Shown here piece by piece: positions 33,106 to 41,911 of a DNA stretch of 57,710 nucleotides. This DNA is from Oscillospiraceae bacterium. Lineage in GTDB: Bacteria > Bacillota > Clostridia > Oscillospirales > CAG-272. A model generated the notes under the pieces. It was not told where the DNA came from and ran no database searches. It was given only the letters and a program-made list of their open reading frames with translations. Location: assembly GCA_015065065.1 (NCBI GenBank), contig SVQX01000008.1, positions 1 to 57,710 of the forward strand. The letters run 5' to 3'. The stretch's first letter is position 1; each line of letters begins with the position of its first letter. The position numbers and the translations under genes were made by a program.

Positions 33106-35787
33106 TCAGTGGTGCTTGTGCTTGATAAGCCCGAGAGCTTTGGAGATCTCCATGACCGCGAAGGGTACGAGAATAAGTCCGAGGCCTATGAGATAGAGCT
33201 GCCACGGCAGAGTTATCACCTCGAATGCGATTCCCACGGGGGTGAACAGCACGAGTGCTACGAGGAGAGTAGAGGACAGTGCCGCGAGATTGAGAGTCTT
33301 GTTGGTAAAAATGCCGATCTTGAACAGCGAATGCTCGGAGCGCATATTGTACGCCTGAACGACCTGCGACATAGCAAGCACGAGGAACGCCATAGTCTGA
33401 CCGCGCATCATATTCATCTCGGTGATTATTCCTGCCTTGCTAAGCGCACCAAGCTCCCAGAACTTCCACAGGTTGGCACCCGTACCCCACGCGCAACCGA
33501 GCCAAAATCCGACAAGCGTGAGAAGCGCGAACATACAGCCTTGGAGAACTACGCGCACGCCGAGTCCGTGAGCGAAAATGCCTTCGTTCTTGGGCTTGGG
33601 CTTGCGATCCATAATATCCTTTTCAACTGCCTCCATACCCAGCGCGATAGCGGGCAGGGAGTCGGTAACGAGATTTATCCAGAGCAGCTGCATTGAAAGC
33701 AGCGGCGAGGAGTGCCACAAAAGCATAGCGGTGAATACTGTAAGTACCTCACCAATATTAGTTCCAAGCAGGAAGCCGACAACCTTTTTGATGTTGGCGT
33801 AAATGCCGCGACCTTCCTTGACAGCGTCAACGATAGTAGCAAAATTGTCGTCCGTCAGCGTCATGTCAGCCGCCCCCTTTGCAACGTCAGTACCCGTGAT
33901 ACCCATAGCACAGCCGATATCAGCCGCCTTGAGCGCGGGCGCGTCGTTGACTCCGTCTCCCGTCATGGAAACTACCTGACCGCGGCGCTGCCAAGCCTTG
34001 ACGATACGGATCTTGTTTTCGGGGGAAACGCGGGCGTAAACGGATATGCTTTCAACCTTTGCGTCAAGCTCGTCGTCGCTCATGGCGTCAAGCTCCGCAC
34101 CTGTGATTGCAAGGTCGCCTTCAAGCAGTATTCCAAGCTCTCTTGCAATAGCGGAGGCGGTCACAACGTGGTCGCCCGTTATCATAACAGGCTTGATTCC
34201 CGCACGGCGGCAGACTGCAACTGCGTCCTTTGCCTCGGGGCGGGGCGGGTCTATCATTCCGACAAGTCCCATGAAAATAAGTCCGTTTTCCAGCTCGTCG
34301 GAGGTAGGCGTCTCGGGAACGGTGTCGATCTCCTTGTAAGCGACTGCAAGTACGCGAAGCGCGTCTGCACTCATTTCGTCGGTGATGCGCCGAGCGGCGT
34401 CAATGTCACCCGCGACACAACGGGTAGCCATAACGTCAAACGCACCTTTTACGATAACGACATTTTTGCCGTCAATGACGTTTACCGTGGACATCAGCTT
34501 TCGGTCGGAGTCGAAGGGAAGCTCTGCCACACGGGGGTGCTTTGAATTCAATTCGTCCTTGGGCGCGCCGTTTTTGTGTGCGGCAAGAACGATAGCCGTT
34601 TCGGTGGGGTCGCCTATATGCTGCTCGCCGCCGTCGGTGAATATGACGGAGCCGTCACAGCAAAGGGTCGCGTAATTTAACAGCTTGCGGATAGCGTCCG
34701 AGTTTTCATTCGAAATTCCCTCGATCTCGCCGCCGTCAACGTAAGCCTTGGTGAGCGTCATGCGGTTCTGCGTCAGCGTACCCGTCTTATCCGAGCAGAT
34801 AACGGACGCACTTCCAAGCGTTTCAACTGCGGGTAGACGGCGGATAAGCGCGTTTTTCTTGACCATGCGCTGTACGCCGATAGAAAGCACGATAGTAACG
34901 ATAGCGGGAAGCCCCTCGGGAATAGCCGATACTGCAAGAGATACGGCAGTCATGAATATTTCAAGCGGAGGGATGTTGTTTATAAGTCCTACCACAAAAA
35001 TTATCGCGCACGCCGCAATAGCTACAAATCCGAGATACTTGCCAAGCTGGGAGAGCTTTTGCTGGAGGGGAGTCTGTGTTTCCTCCTCGCCGTCAAGCAG
35101 TCCCGCGATCTTGCCCATCTCGGTGTCCATGGCAGTACCTGTAACGACGGCGGTTGCCGTACCATAGGTTATGCTGCAGCCCGAGAACACCATATTAGTG
35201 CGGTCGCCGATGGGAGCTTTTTCTTCAACGTCGGCATCCGCAAATTTCTCGGAGGGAACGGACTCGCCCGTCAGCGCGGATTCCTCGGATTTAAGGCTGA
35301 CGCTGTGGATAAGTCGCGCATCGGCAGGCACGAAATCGCCCGCCTCCAGCTTGATGATGTCACCCGGCACAAGCTGTGACGCGGATATCACTCTCTCCTC
35401 GCCGTCGCGGATGACGCGGGCATGGGGAGCTGACATATTTTTAAGTGCATCGAGAGCTTTTTCCGCCTTGCTCTCCTGCACCACGCCCATAATGGCGTTG
35501 AGTACGACGATAAGCATGATGAGCGCGGGCTCAAAGAATTCCTTGGGATTTTTCTCGATACAAGCGATAACGAAGGAGATGACGGCGGCGATAATGAGAA
35601 TTATTATCATCGCGTCCTTGAACTGATCCAAAAACCGTTGGAAATTGGTTTTCTTCTTTTTCTCGCGAAGCTTGTTCTCGCCGTATTTTTCCAGCCTTGC
35701 CGTAGCTTCGGCGGAAGAGAGTCCCGCTTTTTGGTCGGTTTGCAGATGAGTCAGCAGCTCATCGCAGTTTGAACTGTGTGATATCAA
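33106..35787 (-). CDS. P-type cation-transporting ATPase (Ca2+/Mn2+ type)
   Basis: An 893-residue IIA-type cation pump. The start is a TTG eight bases after AAGGAGG. The cytoplasmic N terminus is followed by TM1-2, the actuator loop with LTGESVPSEK, the channel helix motif AIPEGLPA (like the PEGL of SERCA pumps), the phosphorylation site CSDKTGTLTQN, KGAFDVM in the nucleotide domain, TGDGVNDAPALK, and the C-terminal helices with LLWINLVTDSLPA. These are features of calcium pumps. The leader carries a yybP-ykoY riboswitch, which senses Mn2+, so the physiological role is more likely removal of excess manganese (perhaps with calcium). Confidence 0.92.
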   Translation of the reverse strand: MISHSSNCDELLTHLQTDQKAGLSSAEATARLEKYGENKLREKKKKTNFQRFLDQFKDAMIIILIIAAVISFVIACIEKNPKEFFEPALIMLIVVLNAIMGVVQESKAEKALDALKNMSAPHARVIRDGEERVISASQLVPGDIIKLEAGDFVPADARLIHSVSLKSEESALTGESVPSEKFADADVEEKAPIGDRTNMVFSGCSITYGTATAVVTGTAMDTEMGKIAGLLDGEEETQTPLQQKLSQLGKYLGFVAIAACAIIFVVGLINNIPPLEIFMTAVSLAVSAIPEGLPAIVTIVLSIGVQRMVKKNALIRRLPAVETLGSASVICSDKTGTLTQNRMTLTKAYVDGGEIEGISNENSDAIRKLLNYATLCCDGSVIFTDGGEQHIGDPTETAIVLAAHKNGAPKDELNSKHPRVAELPFDSDRKLMSTVNVIDGKNVVIVKGAFDVMATRCVAGDIDAARRITDEMSADALRVLAVAYKEIDTVPETPTSDELENGLIFMGLVGMIDPPRPEAKDAVAVCRRAGIKPVMITGDHVVTASAIARELGILLEGDLAITGAELDAMSDDELDAKVESISVYARVSPENKIRIVKAWQRRGQVVSMTGDGVNDAPALKAADIGCAMGITGTDVAKGAADMTLTDDNFATIVDAVKEGRGIYANIKKVVGFLLGTNIGEVLTVFTAMLLWHSSPLLSMQLLWINLVTDSLPAIALGMEAVEKDIMDRKPKPKNEGIFAHGLGVRVVLQGCMFALLTLVGFWLGCAWGTGANLWKFWELGALSKAGIITEMNMMRGQTMAFLVLAMSQVVQAYNMRSEHSLFKIGIFTNKTLNLAALSSTLLVALVLFTPVGIAFEVITLPWQLYLIGLGLILVPFAVMEISKALGLIKHKHH

Positions 35788-35820
35788 ATTTTTTCCTCCT
35801 TAATATATATTCGCGGAATG

Positions 35821-35855
35821 AGTATAAAAAAACAGACTCATCCTCGCGGATAAGT
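35821..35855 (-). terminator. Riboswitch-controlled terminator
   Basis: AGACTTATCC pairs with GGATGAGTCT around GCGA, then GTTTTTTT on the minus strand, 34 bases before the ATPase start. Confidence 0.8.
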
Positions 35856-35935
35856 CTGGTCATTTAAGACAAGGCCAGGAACATATCCAAGATGTTGACC
35901 TTATCACACGTAGGTGCTGACTACTCCCCTATTTG
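35821..35935 (-). ncRNA. yybP-ykoY manganese riboswitch
   Basis: In the leader of the P-type ATPase the minus strand reads AGGGGAGTAG (around 35930-35920), the hallmark loop motif of yybP-ykoY riboswitches. It is followed by paired segments AAGGTC/GGCCTT and AACAT/ATGTT, and ends in an expression-platform hairpin CAGACT...AGTCTG with a U7 run (35855-35821). Manganese binding is expected to prevent termination and raise pump synthesis. The class call rests on the conserved motif, the position and the gene it controls. Confidence 0.8.
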
Positions 35936-35940
35936 TACTA

Positions 35941-35969
35941 ATGTTACCACATTTTCTTGGGTTTGTCAA
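35941..35969 (-). promoter_or_regulatory. Promoter of the riboswitch-ATPase transcript
   Basis: On the minus strand, TTGACA (35969-35964), 17-base spacer, TAACAT (35946-35941). The riboswitch starts about ten bases downstream. Confidence 0.7.
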
Positions 35970-36062
35970 GAGGGAGGGGGATTTATTTTCCGAAATTTAC
36001 CCGAATAAAATCCGTACCGTCTGCCACTTGGGGGCAAAAATCTGCCTCTTGACAAAAAACTG

Positions 36063-36091
36063 TTTACAAAATTTTCGGAATATGATAAAAT
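36063..36091 (+). promoter_or_regulatory. Promoter of the LytTR operon
   Basis: TTTACA (36063-36068), 17-base spacer, TAAAAT (36086-36091), 32 bases before the TTG start. Confidence 0.65.
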
Positions 36092-36123
36092 AGAGTCATC
36101 ACCGAGGGAAGGGGGAGTAGAGC

Positions 36124-36576
36124 TTGAAAATTCGCACGGAGCTTGCGGATAAGGATGAAATAGTTATCCGTTGCCGCGAGCGAAATTCAAAGATCCGCGC
36201 CGTTGAGGAAGCCATAGCCGATGCTTTGCGCGGCGATAGCGAGATCGTACTGCTTGGCGGCGGCAGAGAGCATTTTGTGCCGAAAAGCGACGTTTTATAT
36301 TTTGAAAGCTTTGATGGCAAGGTCTACGCCCATACCGCGGATGAGGTATACACAGCACCGTATAAGCTGTTTGAGCTGGAAAGCATCATGCCGCCCACAT
36401 TTATCCGCGTATCCAAATCCGCGATTGCAAATATCGGCAAGATAAGCTCGCTGAGACGGGAGCTTGTCGGTAACGGTGAGATGACCTTCAAGGGCTGTGA
36501 CAAAAAGGTATATTTTTCAAGAGCCTACTACAAGCTCTTGCAATACAGAATAAACGAAATGAGGTTGGAAAAATGA
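36124..36576 (+). CDS. LytTR-domain DNA-binding regulator
   Basis: A 150-residue protein starting at a TTG after GGGGGAG. Residues from about 45 to the end match the LytTR DNA-binding domain: VPKSDVLYFESFDGKVYAHT, a PYKLFELE helix, FIRVSKSAIANIGKI, and the last strand KVYFSRAYYKLLQYRI. The first 40 residues (with IVIRCRERNSKI) form a short N-terminal region typical of stand-alone LytTR regulators; no receiver domain is present. Its stop overlaps the start of the membrane-protein gene by four bases, so the two are co-translated. Such pairs often regulate their own operon. Confidence 0.9.
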   Translation: MKIRTELADKDEIVIRCRERNSKIRAVEEAIADALRGDSEIVLLGGGREHFVPKSDVLYFESFDGKVYAHTADEVYTAPYKLFELESIMPPTFIRVSKSAIANIGKISSLRRELVGNGEMTFKGCDKKVYFSRAYYKLLQYRINEMRLEK

Positions 36577-37313
36577 AAATGTGGAAAATCATCTGGGGAA
36601 TCGTATTCATTCTTGCGGCGGCGTTGATCGCGCTTGACGCTGTCGGCGTTATCGATCCGCTTATGAGCGTTATGGGTGAGATATCCGTTTTCTCCATAGT
36701 GGGAACGGTGCTGTTGGTTGCGTGGATAGTGTCACGGTGCATCAAGGGCAGGGTGGTGGAGATATTTTTCCCGCTGGGCTTTATATTCATGCTCCTTGAG
36801 GGCAATATTGCGACTGTTCTCGGTCTTGAAAGCACCAATATTATTCACAACGGACTTGTGTTGCTTATCTCCCTGCTGCTTACCGTTGGATTTGGCATAC
36901 TGTTCCCGCCCAAATTCAAAAAAAGCAAGTACCACGTTGAGTATGAGATCGACGGTGACAAGGAAAAGGTTAAGAAGCATAAGGGACGTCGCGCGGGCGG
37001 CTCGCTCGGCTCGAATACCGTGTACGTTGACTGCACCGAGTTCCGCCCCGACATTATAGACAACGATCTTGGCGCGTGCGTCGTGCATTTTGAAAACGTA
37101 GAATGGTACGAGGGAGATAAGACGTTGCGCATCAGCAACGACCTTGGCTCGATGCTTATAAATGTTCCGTCCTCGTGGAGAGTGGTAGCTTCCGTTGAAA
37201 ACAATCTCGGAAGCGTGAAAATGCCTGAGGAAGCACCCGAGGGCGAGGATGCTCCCGTGCTGTTCATTGACGGTGAAAACGACCTCGGCTCATTGACGGT
37301 AAGATACGTATAA
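36573..37313 (+). CDS. LiaF/LiaI-like membrane protein
   Basis: A 246-residue protein. The N-terminal 110 residues or so have four membrane segments, beginning with the short helix typical of the LiaI-LiaF transmembrane module. After a basic linker (KKSKYHVEY to GRRAGG) the C-terminal domain carries repeated N-D-L-G-[AS] motifs (NDLGACVVHF, NDLGSMLINV, NNLGSVKM, NDLGSLTV), a beta-helix-like pattern seen in the C-terminal domain of LiaF/YvqF cell-envelope stress proteins. With the LytTR gene it probably forms a two-gene envelope-sensing or self-regulating module. In Bacilli LiaF inhibits the LiaRS system; no such histidine kinase is present here. Confidence 0.82.
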   Translation: MKMWKIIWGIVFILAAALIALDAVGVIDPLMSVMGEISVFSIVGTVLLVAWIVSRCIKGRVVEIFFPLGFIFMLLEGNIATVLGLESTNIIHNGLVLLISLLLTVGFGILFPPKFKKSKYHVEYEIDGDKEKVKKHKGRRAGGSLGSNTVYVDCTEFRPDIIDNDLGACVVHFENVEWYEGDKTLRISNDLGSMLINVPSSWRVVASVENNLGSVKMPEEAPEGEDAPVLFIDGENDLGSLTVRYV

Positions 37314-37319
37314 TCAATA

Positions 37320-37360
37320 GGGCTGTTTCACTAATGTGAATACAGCCCGTTGCTTTTGTG
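37320..37360 (+). terminator. Terminator-like hairpin after the LiaF-like gene
   Basis: GGGCTG (37320-37325) pairs with CAGCCC (37343-37348) with an inner TTCAC/GTGAA stem, followed by GTTGCTTTT. The same hairpin design appears at 14633-14660. Confidence 0.6.
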
Positions 37361-37373
37361 AATATTATTTTGT

Positions 37374-37781
37374 GTTACTTCTGTATCGACAGAAGTAACA
37401 TAGATATTACAATAGTTTTGATGTTACTTTTCGTTTCGCCGGAAAGTAACCAAAGGGCGACTTAAGAGAGGAAACCCACGGTTTCCTCTCTTAAGAATCT
37501 CACCTTCCTCTGCGCGCCGCCTTGCCGCAAGTATGCGGGCAAGGCGTGATCGCGCGCAAAAGTTGCCGCATACCCATCTCGCCAAGTTCCCGTCGGAGCG
37601 ACGGAAACTTGGATGGCAAGAGAGTGCCTTGGGCGGGCGGTTGTTTTAAAGCCGTAGGAGATTAAAAAATTAAAAGTAACGAGAAAAATGTTAAATCTTT
37701 TTCGGTGTTGCCCCCCCTAATAAATCACCGCTACATCGGGTTTGTCTGATTTCCAATTTGCGACCTGTCGGTATAATTTGT
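37374..37781 (+). repeat. Structured interspersed repeat, copy A
   Basis: About 408 bases with no credible gene. Order of parts: hairpin 1 (37374-37399, stem GTTACTTCTGT/ACAGAAGTAAC), a 23-base AT-rich spacer, hairpin 2 (37423-37450, GTTACTTT.../...AAAGTAAC), CAAAGGGCG, hairpin 3 (37461-37495, 16-bp perfect stem), a conserved GC-rich core (about 37513-37614) containing CGCCGCCTTGCCGCAAGT and the hairpin CCAAGTT.../...AACTTGG, GCCTTGGGCGG, and a distal tail ending GACCTGTCGGTATAAT (37731-37781). Copy B repeats the same order with compensatory base changes in hairpins 2 and 3. Confidence 0.8.
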
Positions 37782-37928
37782 AAGAGCGTTTGTGTGATGG
37801 GACTCTAACCACGAACCAAGCTCCAAGGTGGGCGGGATTCCAAATGGAGGGAGGAATTGAGGAGTGAAATTTCAATTTTGTAAAAATTGAAATCACGACT
37901 CATCCTCCCAACCTTTGGTCAATCTTTG

Positions 37929-38382
37929 GCTACTTTCTGTTGATGCAGAAAGTAGCATAAATACTTTAATTGTTTTTTATGTTACTTCTGCCCGTGTCGG
38001 CAGAAGTAACCGAAGAACCGAACTGCCTTGCAAGCAAGTCAGTTCCCAAAATCGCGTTCGCTGAATGAGATTCAGCGTTTTAGCTAACGCCAAAAACACA
38101 CGATATTCTGCCAATAAAGGGAGAAAACCGCGGGTTTTCTCCCTTTATAATCCCTCTTTCCTACACGCGCCGCCTTGCCGCAAGTGTGCGGACAAGGCGT
38201 GATTGCGCGCAAAAGTTATCGGATACCCTCCTCGCCAAGTTCCCGTCGGAGCGAGGGAAACTTGGTCGATAAGAGTGCGCCTTGGGCGGAAACGATGGAG
38301 TTTTGTCTTTAAAATGAAAAAATTCCTATCCACATCAGTCGTGTCTGATTTCTTTCTTGCGACCTATCGGCATAATACATGT
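37929..38382 (+). repeat. Structured interspersed repeat, copy B
   Basis: About 454 bases in direct orientation to copy A: hairpin 1 (37929-37956, GCTACTTTCTG/CAGAAAGTAGC), a 24-base spacer, hairpin 2 (37981-38010, GTTACTTCTGCC/GGCAGAAGTAAC), an extra segment of about 100 bases with its own hairpin CGCTGAAT/ATTCAGCG, hairpin 3 (38114-38148), the same GC-rich core (about 38165-38264), GCCTTGGGCGG, and the same tail (38330-38382). It ends exactly at the stop of birA. Stem sequences differ from copy A while pairing is kept. Confidence 0.8.
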
Positions 38383-39152
38383 CAACAAAATCGGTGTCCT
38401 TGCCGCTCCGTTAATTTCACCGAGGCTTCTCCGCTCGAAATATTTACAGCTTCACCGCTGTCCGTAAGGACTGAAAGCGAAAAATCGTCGCCAATTCCGA
38501 GTGCCGTGCCGTCAAACGTCCGCTCGCCAACCGTGCAGTTGACACGCTTGCCGTCAAGAAATGAATGCTCGCGGTAAATGGCAAGATGCTCTGTCGCGCG
38601 GGCAAAATCCGATCGGATGTCCTCCGTCAGACGCCGCGAGATATCAAGGGCAAGTGTATTCGTAAGATCGGGGGGCGGTGTCCGGTCCTCGCTAAGAAGC
38701 GAGCCTGCGGGAGCGCGGAGTCCGTCGGGAAAGCCTCGTGTGGTCAGATTTATTCCGATTCCGACTATGACGTAGCAAGCGCCGCTTGCCTGCACCGATT
38801 CGCAGAGAATGCCGCATATCTTTTTGCCTTCAAAATACAGGTCGTTGACCCATTTTATTTGTGTCGTGATGCCCGTCAGGTGAAGGATGGCTTGGTGTGC
38901 CGCTACTGCCGCGGCGGGGGTTATCAGTCCCGATATTCGGACAAGGTCGGGGGCGGGAAAGACGAACGACATATACAGCCCCGTGCCGTCGGGCGAATAA
39001 AAGCTGCGCCCCATACGTCCTCTGCCTGCAGTCTGCGTATCGGCAGTGATAAGGACGGGGGTGCTGATTTTGCCGTCGGCAATCAGCCGTCGCGCCTCGG
39101 CGTTTGTGGAATCTATGCTGTCAAAATGTATATGGCGTATAGCGTTTTCCAT
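38382..39152 (-). CDS. birA: Biotin--[acetyl-CoA-carboxylase] ligase
   Basis: A 256-residue monofunctional biotin protein ligase that activates biotin with ATP and attaches it to carboxylase subunits. Motifs: STNAEARRL near the N terminus, the biotinyl-AMP loop GRGRMGRSF (about 43-51), KWVNDLYFEGKKICGILCES (about 99-118) and VGIGINL (about 128-134). The N-terminal helix-turn-helix of the E. coli-type repressor is absent, so it should not regulate transcription. The small C-terminal SH3-like domain is present. It is the last gene of a minus-strand run that begins with the ABC ATPase at 43766, with a hairpin at 39167-39193 just before it. Confidence 0.94.
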   Translation of the reverse strand: MENAIRHIHFDSIDSTNAEARRLIADGKISTPVLITADTQTAGRGRMGRSFYSPDGTGLYMSFVFPAPDLVRISGLITPAAAVAAHQAILHLTGITTQIKWVNDLYFEGKKICGILCESVQASGACYVIVGIGINLTTRGFPDGLRAPAGSLLSEDRTPPPDLTNTLALDISRRLTEDIRSDFARATEHLAIYREHSFLDGKRVNCTVGERTFDGTALGIGDDFSLSVLTDSGEAVNISSGEASVKLTERQGHRFC

Positions 39153-39166
39153 TGTCGCTCCTTAAA

Positions 39167-39200
39167 ATTCAAGTCCCTCTCCGAGGAGGGGGACTTGTTT
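39167..39200. terminator. Hairpin between birA and the DUF4340 gene
   Basis: AAGTCCC pairs with GGGACTT around TCTCCGAGGAGG (a nested CTC/GAG pairing is possible). The T7 run lies on the plus-strand side; on the minus strand only GAATTTTAA follows, so it may only partly end the DUF4340 transcript before birA. Confidence 0.55.
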
Positions 39201-39207
39201 TTTTATC

Positions 39208-40302
39208 TTATTTTTCCGCCGCCAACTCAGCGTCGGTCATGTTGAATACCTTATAGTAAGCCGAGCCTCCGAGCATAACAGCGATGGACGTTCCCTCGGG
39301 ATTTGCGTAGTAATAATTGTAGTCGTTGAGTCCGCCGAGGCTTATCTCAAAGGACTTATCCTCCCACTCGATAACGATCTCATTCGTTGCTTCGTCAAGC
39401 ACGCGCGTTTTGGTGCGGTAATTTACCGTCATGGTTGCCTCGCCCACAATGCCGTCGTCTGTCTTTTCAAAGCCGTATTCGGACAGCTTGCTCTCGTAAA
39501 CGGAAACGCAGGAGAGGTATTCCATACCGGATACCAGCTTGGTAAGAGCTGTGGAAACGGCAGAGGGGATCTCGGTAAATTCGCCGCCGTCTATCGAGCG
39601 GTGCCAGGTTCCGCTGACGGTGCTTTCGTCCTCGGGCTGAACAAACTGACATATCACCTCGCGCTCGCCGTCGCTGTAAACGAGGGATACCATGCAGTCC
39701 TCGGCGATCTCGGGGAAGGATTCAAGGTATACGAAGGCTTCTACCGATGTCTCAAGTCCGGTGAACACGTCGGATGATATGAGATATATCGTTTCGGTAT
39801 TGCCGTTGAGGCAAACGTAGTGGCAGGAGTTGTAGGAGTTGTATACGCCAAAGGTGAGCGTCTGCTCGCCGTATACGTTATCGCGCACGGTAACGTATTT
39901 TGTGGGCGCATCAAATCCGAAATTCTTGAGCTGCTTGTCGGTGGGGTTCTTTATCACCTGCGTGGAGGTGAGCTGGTTGAGGTTGGAGGCAAAGGTGGAA
40001 ATGATACCCTCGCGTAGCTTGATCTTGGTGTTTTCGTGCCAATACCACGATTTGCTGTCCGAGCCCAGCGAGAATTCAAGCTCCTCGGCTGTGCCGTCGC
40101 CGTCGTTGTCGTGAGTGTAGCTAAAGTAGTATACAGACGCCTCGTCAACTCTCATGACTACCACCTCATTTGACTCGGTGGTCTCAAGCTCGTCACCCTC
40201 TGCGTCGCGGATGCTGTTGACGACTGCCACCGCGGCAAGTCCTACGCACAGCAGTGCAAGTACGGCGAGAAGGATGAGTATGCGTAATGTTTTCTTATCC
40301 AT
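39208..40302 (-). CDS. DUF4340-domain protein of the Gld-type ABC cluster
   Basis: A 364-residue protein with one N-terminal membrane anchor (about 9-29) and a large extracytoplasmic domain. The segments GIISTFASNLNQLTSTQVI and NPTDKQLKNFGFDAPTKYVTVRD are the recognisable core of DUF4340, which is found next to GldG-like genes in many bacteria. It probably works with the GldG-like protein (40332-41891), the permease (41912-42775) and the ATPase (42777-43766). The substrate of these systems outside gliding Bacteroidetes is unknown. Confidence 0.85.
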   Translation of the reverse strand: MDKKTLRILILLAVLALLCVGLAAVAVVNSIRDAEGDELETTESNEVVVMRVDEASVYYFSYTHDNDGDGTAEELEFSLGSDSKSWYWHENTKIKLREGIISTFASNLNQLTSTQVIKNPTDKQLKNFGFDAPTKYVTVRDNVYGEQTLTFGVYNSYNSCHYVCLNGNTETIYLISSDVFTGLETSVEAFVYLESFPEIAEDCMVSLVYSDGEREVICQFVQPEDESTVSGTWHRSIDGGEFTEIPSAVSTALTKLVSGMEYLSCVSVYESKLSEYGFEKTDDGIVGEATMTVNYRTKTRVLDEATNEIVIEWEDKSFEISLGGLNDYNYYYANPEGTSIAVMLGGSAYYKVFNMTDAELAAEK

Positions 40303-40331
40303 AGATCACGGTTTCCTTTCCTTGCGCGCCG

Positions 40332-41891
40332 TTATCTTCTGCGGCGTCTGAACCAGATCACGAATCCGCAGGTCAGGACGGAGAGAGGAATTACCGCTAC
40401 GATAATTATACCCCACGTGATGACCGATCCGAGAGTGAGTCCGTTGAGGTAATCTCCCGAAATGTTGGTGCCGGGGATCGACAGGTATTCGGAGGAGAAT
40501 ATTTCGCTCATCCAACGCAGACCGTAGATGAAGTAGTAGTAGTTACCGCCGTAGGATGCGGAAGCCTGATCGTCCGTCAGAGCATCCACAGAGCCGAGCC
40601 ACATAAAGTAGGAGGTGGTATCGCTGTTTATCTTTTTGCTGGCGGCAACGCCCACGTTGTGAACGCTGTTCTCGGACAGTCGGGTGTTGTCGTCCTCAAT
40701 GGAAACGCGGAAGCCCTTGCTTGACGTATAGAACAGAGGATCTGCCTTAACGCCGCTTGGCAGCTTGTCGGATATTACGATGGAATGAGCATTGGGAAAC
40801 TGTACGGTATTACCGCTTGCCAGCAGGTCGTAGGTTATTTTGTGCGAGGTGGAGATGTCGGGGCGCAGAGTGCTTGTGTTTCCGTCGCTGTTGTGAGCAG
40901 AATCCGAGTCGCGCACCATGCCATCCTCTGCGGCGCATCCGAACAGCGCGCCAAGCTTCATAAGGTTTGCATATTTCGTGCAGGAGGGATCGGTAATGAG
41001 GCAGATAGAGCCGCCGCGGCTGACAAATGCCTCCAGCTTTGCGTACTGGCCGTCCGAAATGTCAGCCTTGGGTGCGAATATGACGATACAGTTTGCGTCC
41101 TCGGGGATATCCGAGCTAAGCACCAACGATTTTACCTCAAGGCTGGAGCTTGTCATGAATGCTGTCAGCGTTTCGGAGGGCTGACCGAAGAACTTCTTAT
41201 CGCTTTCGTTGTCAAGAATGTACGTCTGGGGAATTTTCGAAACGGTAACGTAGTCGATAGCACTCGTGATGAGCGTTTCGGCTTGGAAATACTGCTCAAA
41301 GTCAGTGATGTAATAGCCGTAGGTCTCGGCAAATTTTTGATATACCTGTACGTACTCGGAGTACGAGAGCTTAACGTCGGTTTCCGAGTTGACCAGACCG
41401 TTGTAGGTGGGGCTTGCGTAGTAGGTCATAGTGGAATAATCTATTACGGTAGAGCGTTTTTCGCTTTCCACTATAAGACTTCCGTTTGTCAGCGTGGCGT
41501 CGGTATATTTTCCGACGAAATTGGGATTATCCAATGGGTCTACTATCTCGACCGTAATATTTTCGTTTGCCTCGGTGTATTTCTGAAGCAGGGTGTTATA
41601 TTGGTGGTCGATATCACTGTTTTCGCAGATGGCGTATATAGTGATGGGAGTGTCAATGACGGAAATGAAGTTCTCTGTCTTTGCGCTGATCTCCGTCCAT
41701 TCGGTCTTGGTGGTGTCGAATATCGTGTATTCCTGAGGTAGACTGTAAAGAATTACGTTTGCGACGATAATGACGGCAAGAACGAGAGCGGTTACGATGA
41801 CGGAGTAGGTGCCTACCTTGGTGCGGCGCGCGCGGCTTTCCTTTGCAGGCGCAGACTCCGCGTTTTTCTTGTTAATATCTTTGTTATACAT
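40332..41891 (-). CDS. GldG-like ABC-transporter auxiliary protein
   Basis: A 519-residue protein with a membrane segment near each end (about 28-50 and 485-508) and a large domain outside the membrane between them. The central part (ENITVEIVDPLDNPNF, NCIVIFAPKADISDGQYAKLEAFVSRGGSICLITDPS) matches the ABC_transp_aux/GldG (PF09822) family, whose second half resembles a Rossmann-like domain. It is co-transcribed with the permease upstream (20-base gap) and DUF4340 downstream (29-base gap). In Flavobacteria GldF and GldG support gliding; in Firmicutes the role is not known. Confidence 0.88.
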   Translation of the reverse strand: MYNKDINKKNAESAPAKESRARRTKVGTYSVIVTALVLAVIIVANVILYSLPQEYTIFDTTKTEWTEISAKTENFISVIDTPITIYAICENSDIDHQYNTLLQKYTEANENITVEIVDPLDNPNFVGKYTDATLTNGSLIVESEKRSTVIDYSTMTYYASPTYNGLVNSETDVKLSYSEYVQVYQKFAETYGYYITDFEQYFQAETLITSAIDYVTVSKIPQTYILDNESDKKFFGQPSETLTAFMTSSSLEVKSLVLSSDIPEDANCIVIFAPKADISDGQYAKLEAFVSRGGSICLITDPSCTKYANLMKLGALFGCAAEDGMVRDSDSAHNSDGNTSTLRPDISTSHKITYDLLASGNTVQFPNAHSIVISDKLPSGVKADPLFYTSSKGFRVSIEDDNTRLSENSVHNVGVAASKKINSDTTSYFMWLGSVDALTDDQASASYGGNYYYFIYGLRWMSEIFSSEYLSIPGTNISGDYLNGLTLGSVITWGIIIVAVIPLSVLTCGFVIWFRRRRR

Positions 41892-41911
41892 AGCTTTTTG
41901 TCCTCCGTACT

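Noticed and set aside
38145-38577. Small open frames inside repeat copy B
   Set aside because: They span hairpin stems, differ between copies A and B, and lack ribosome sites.
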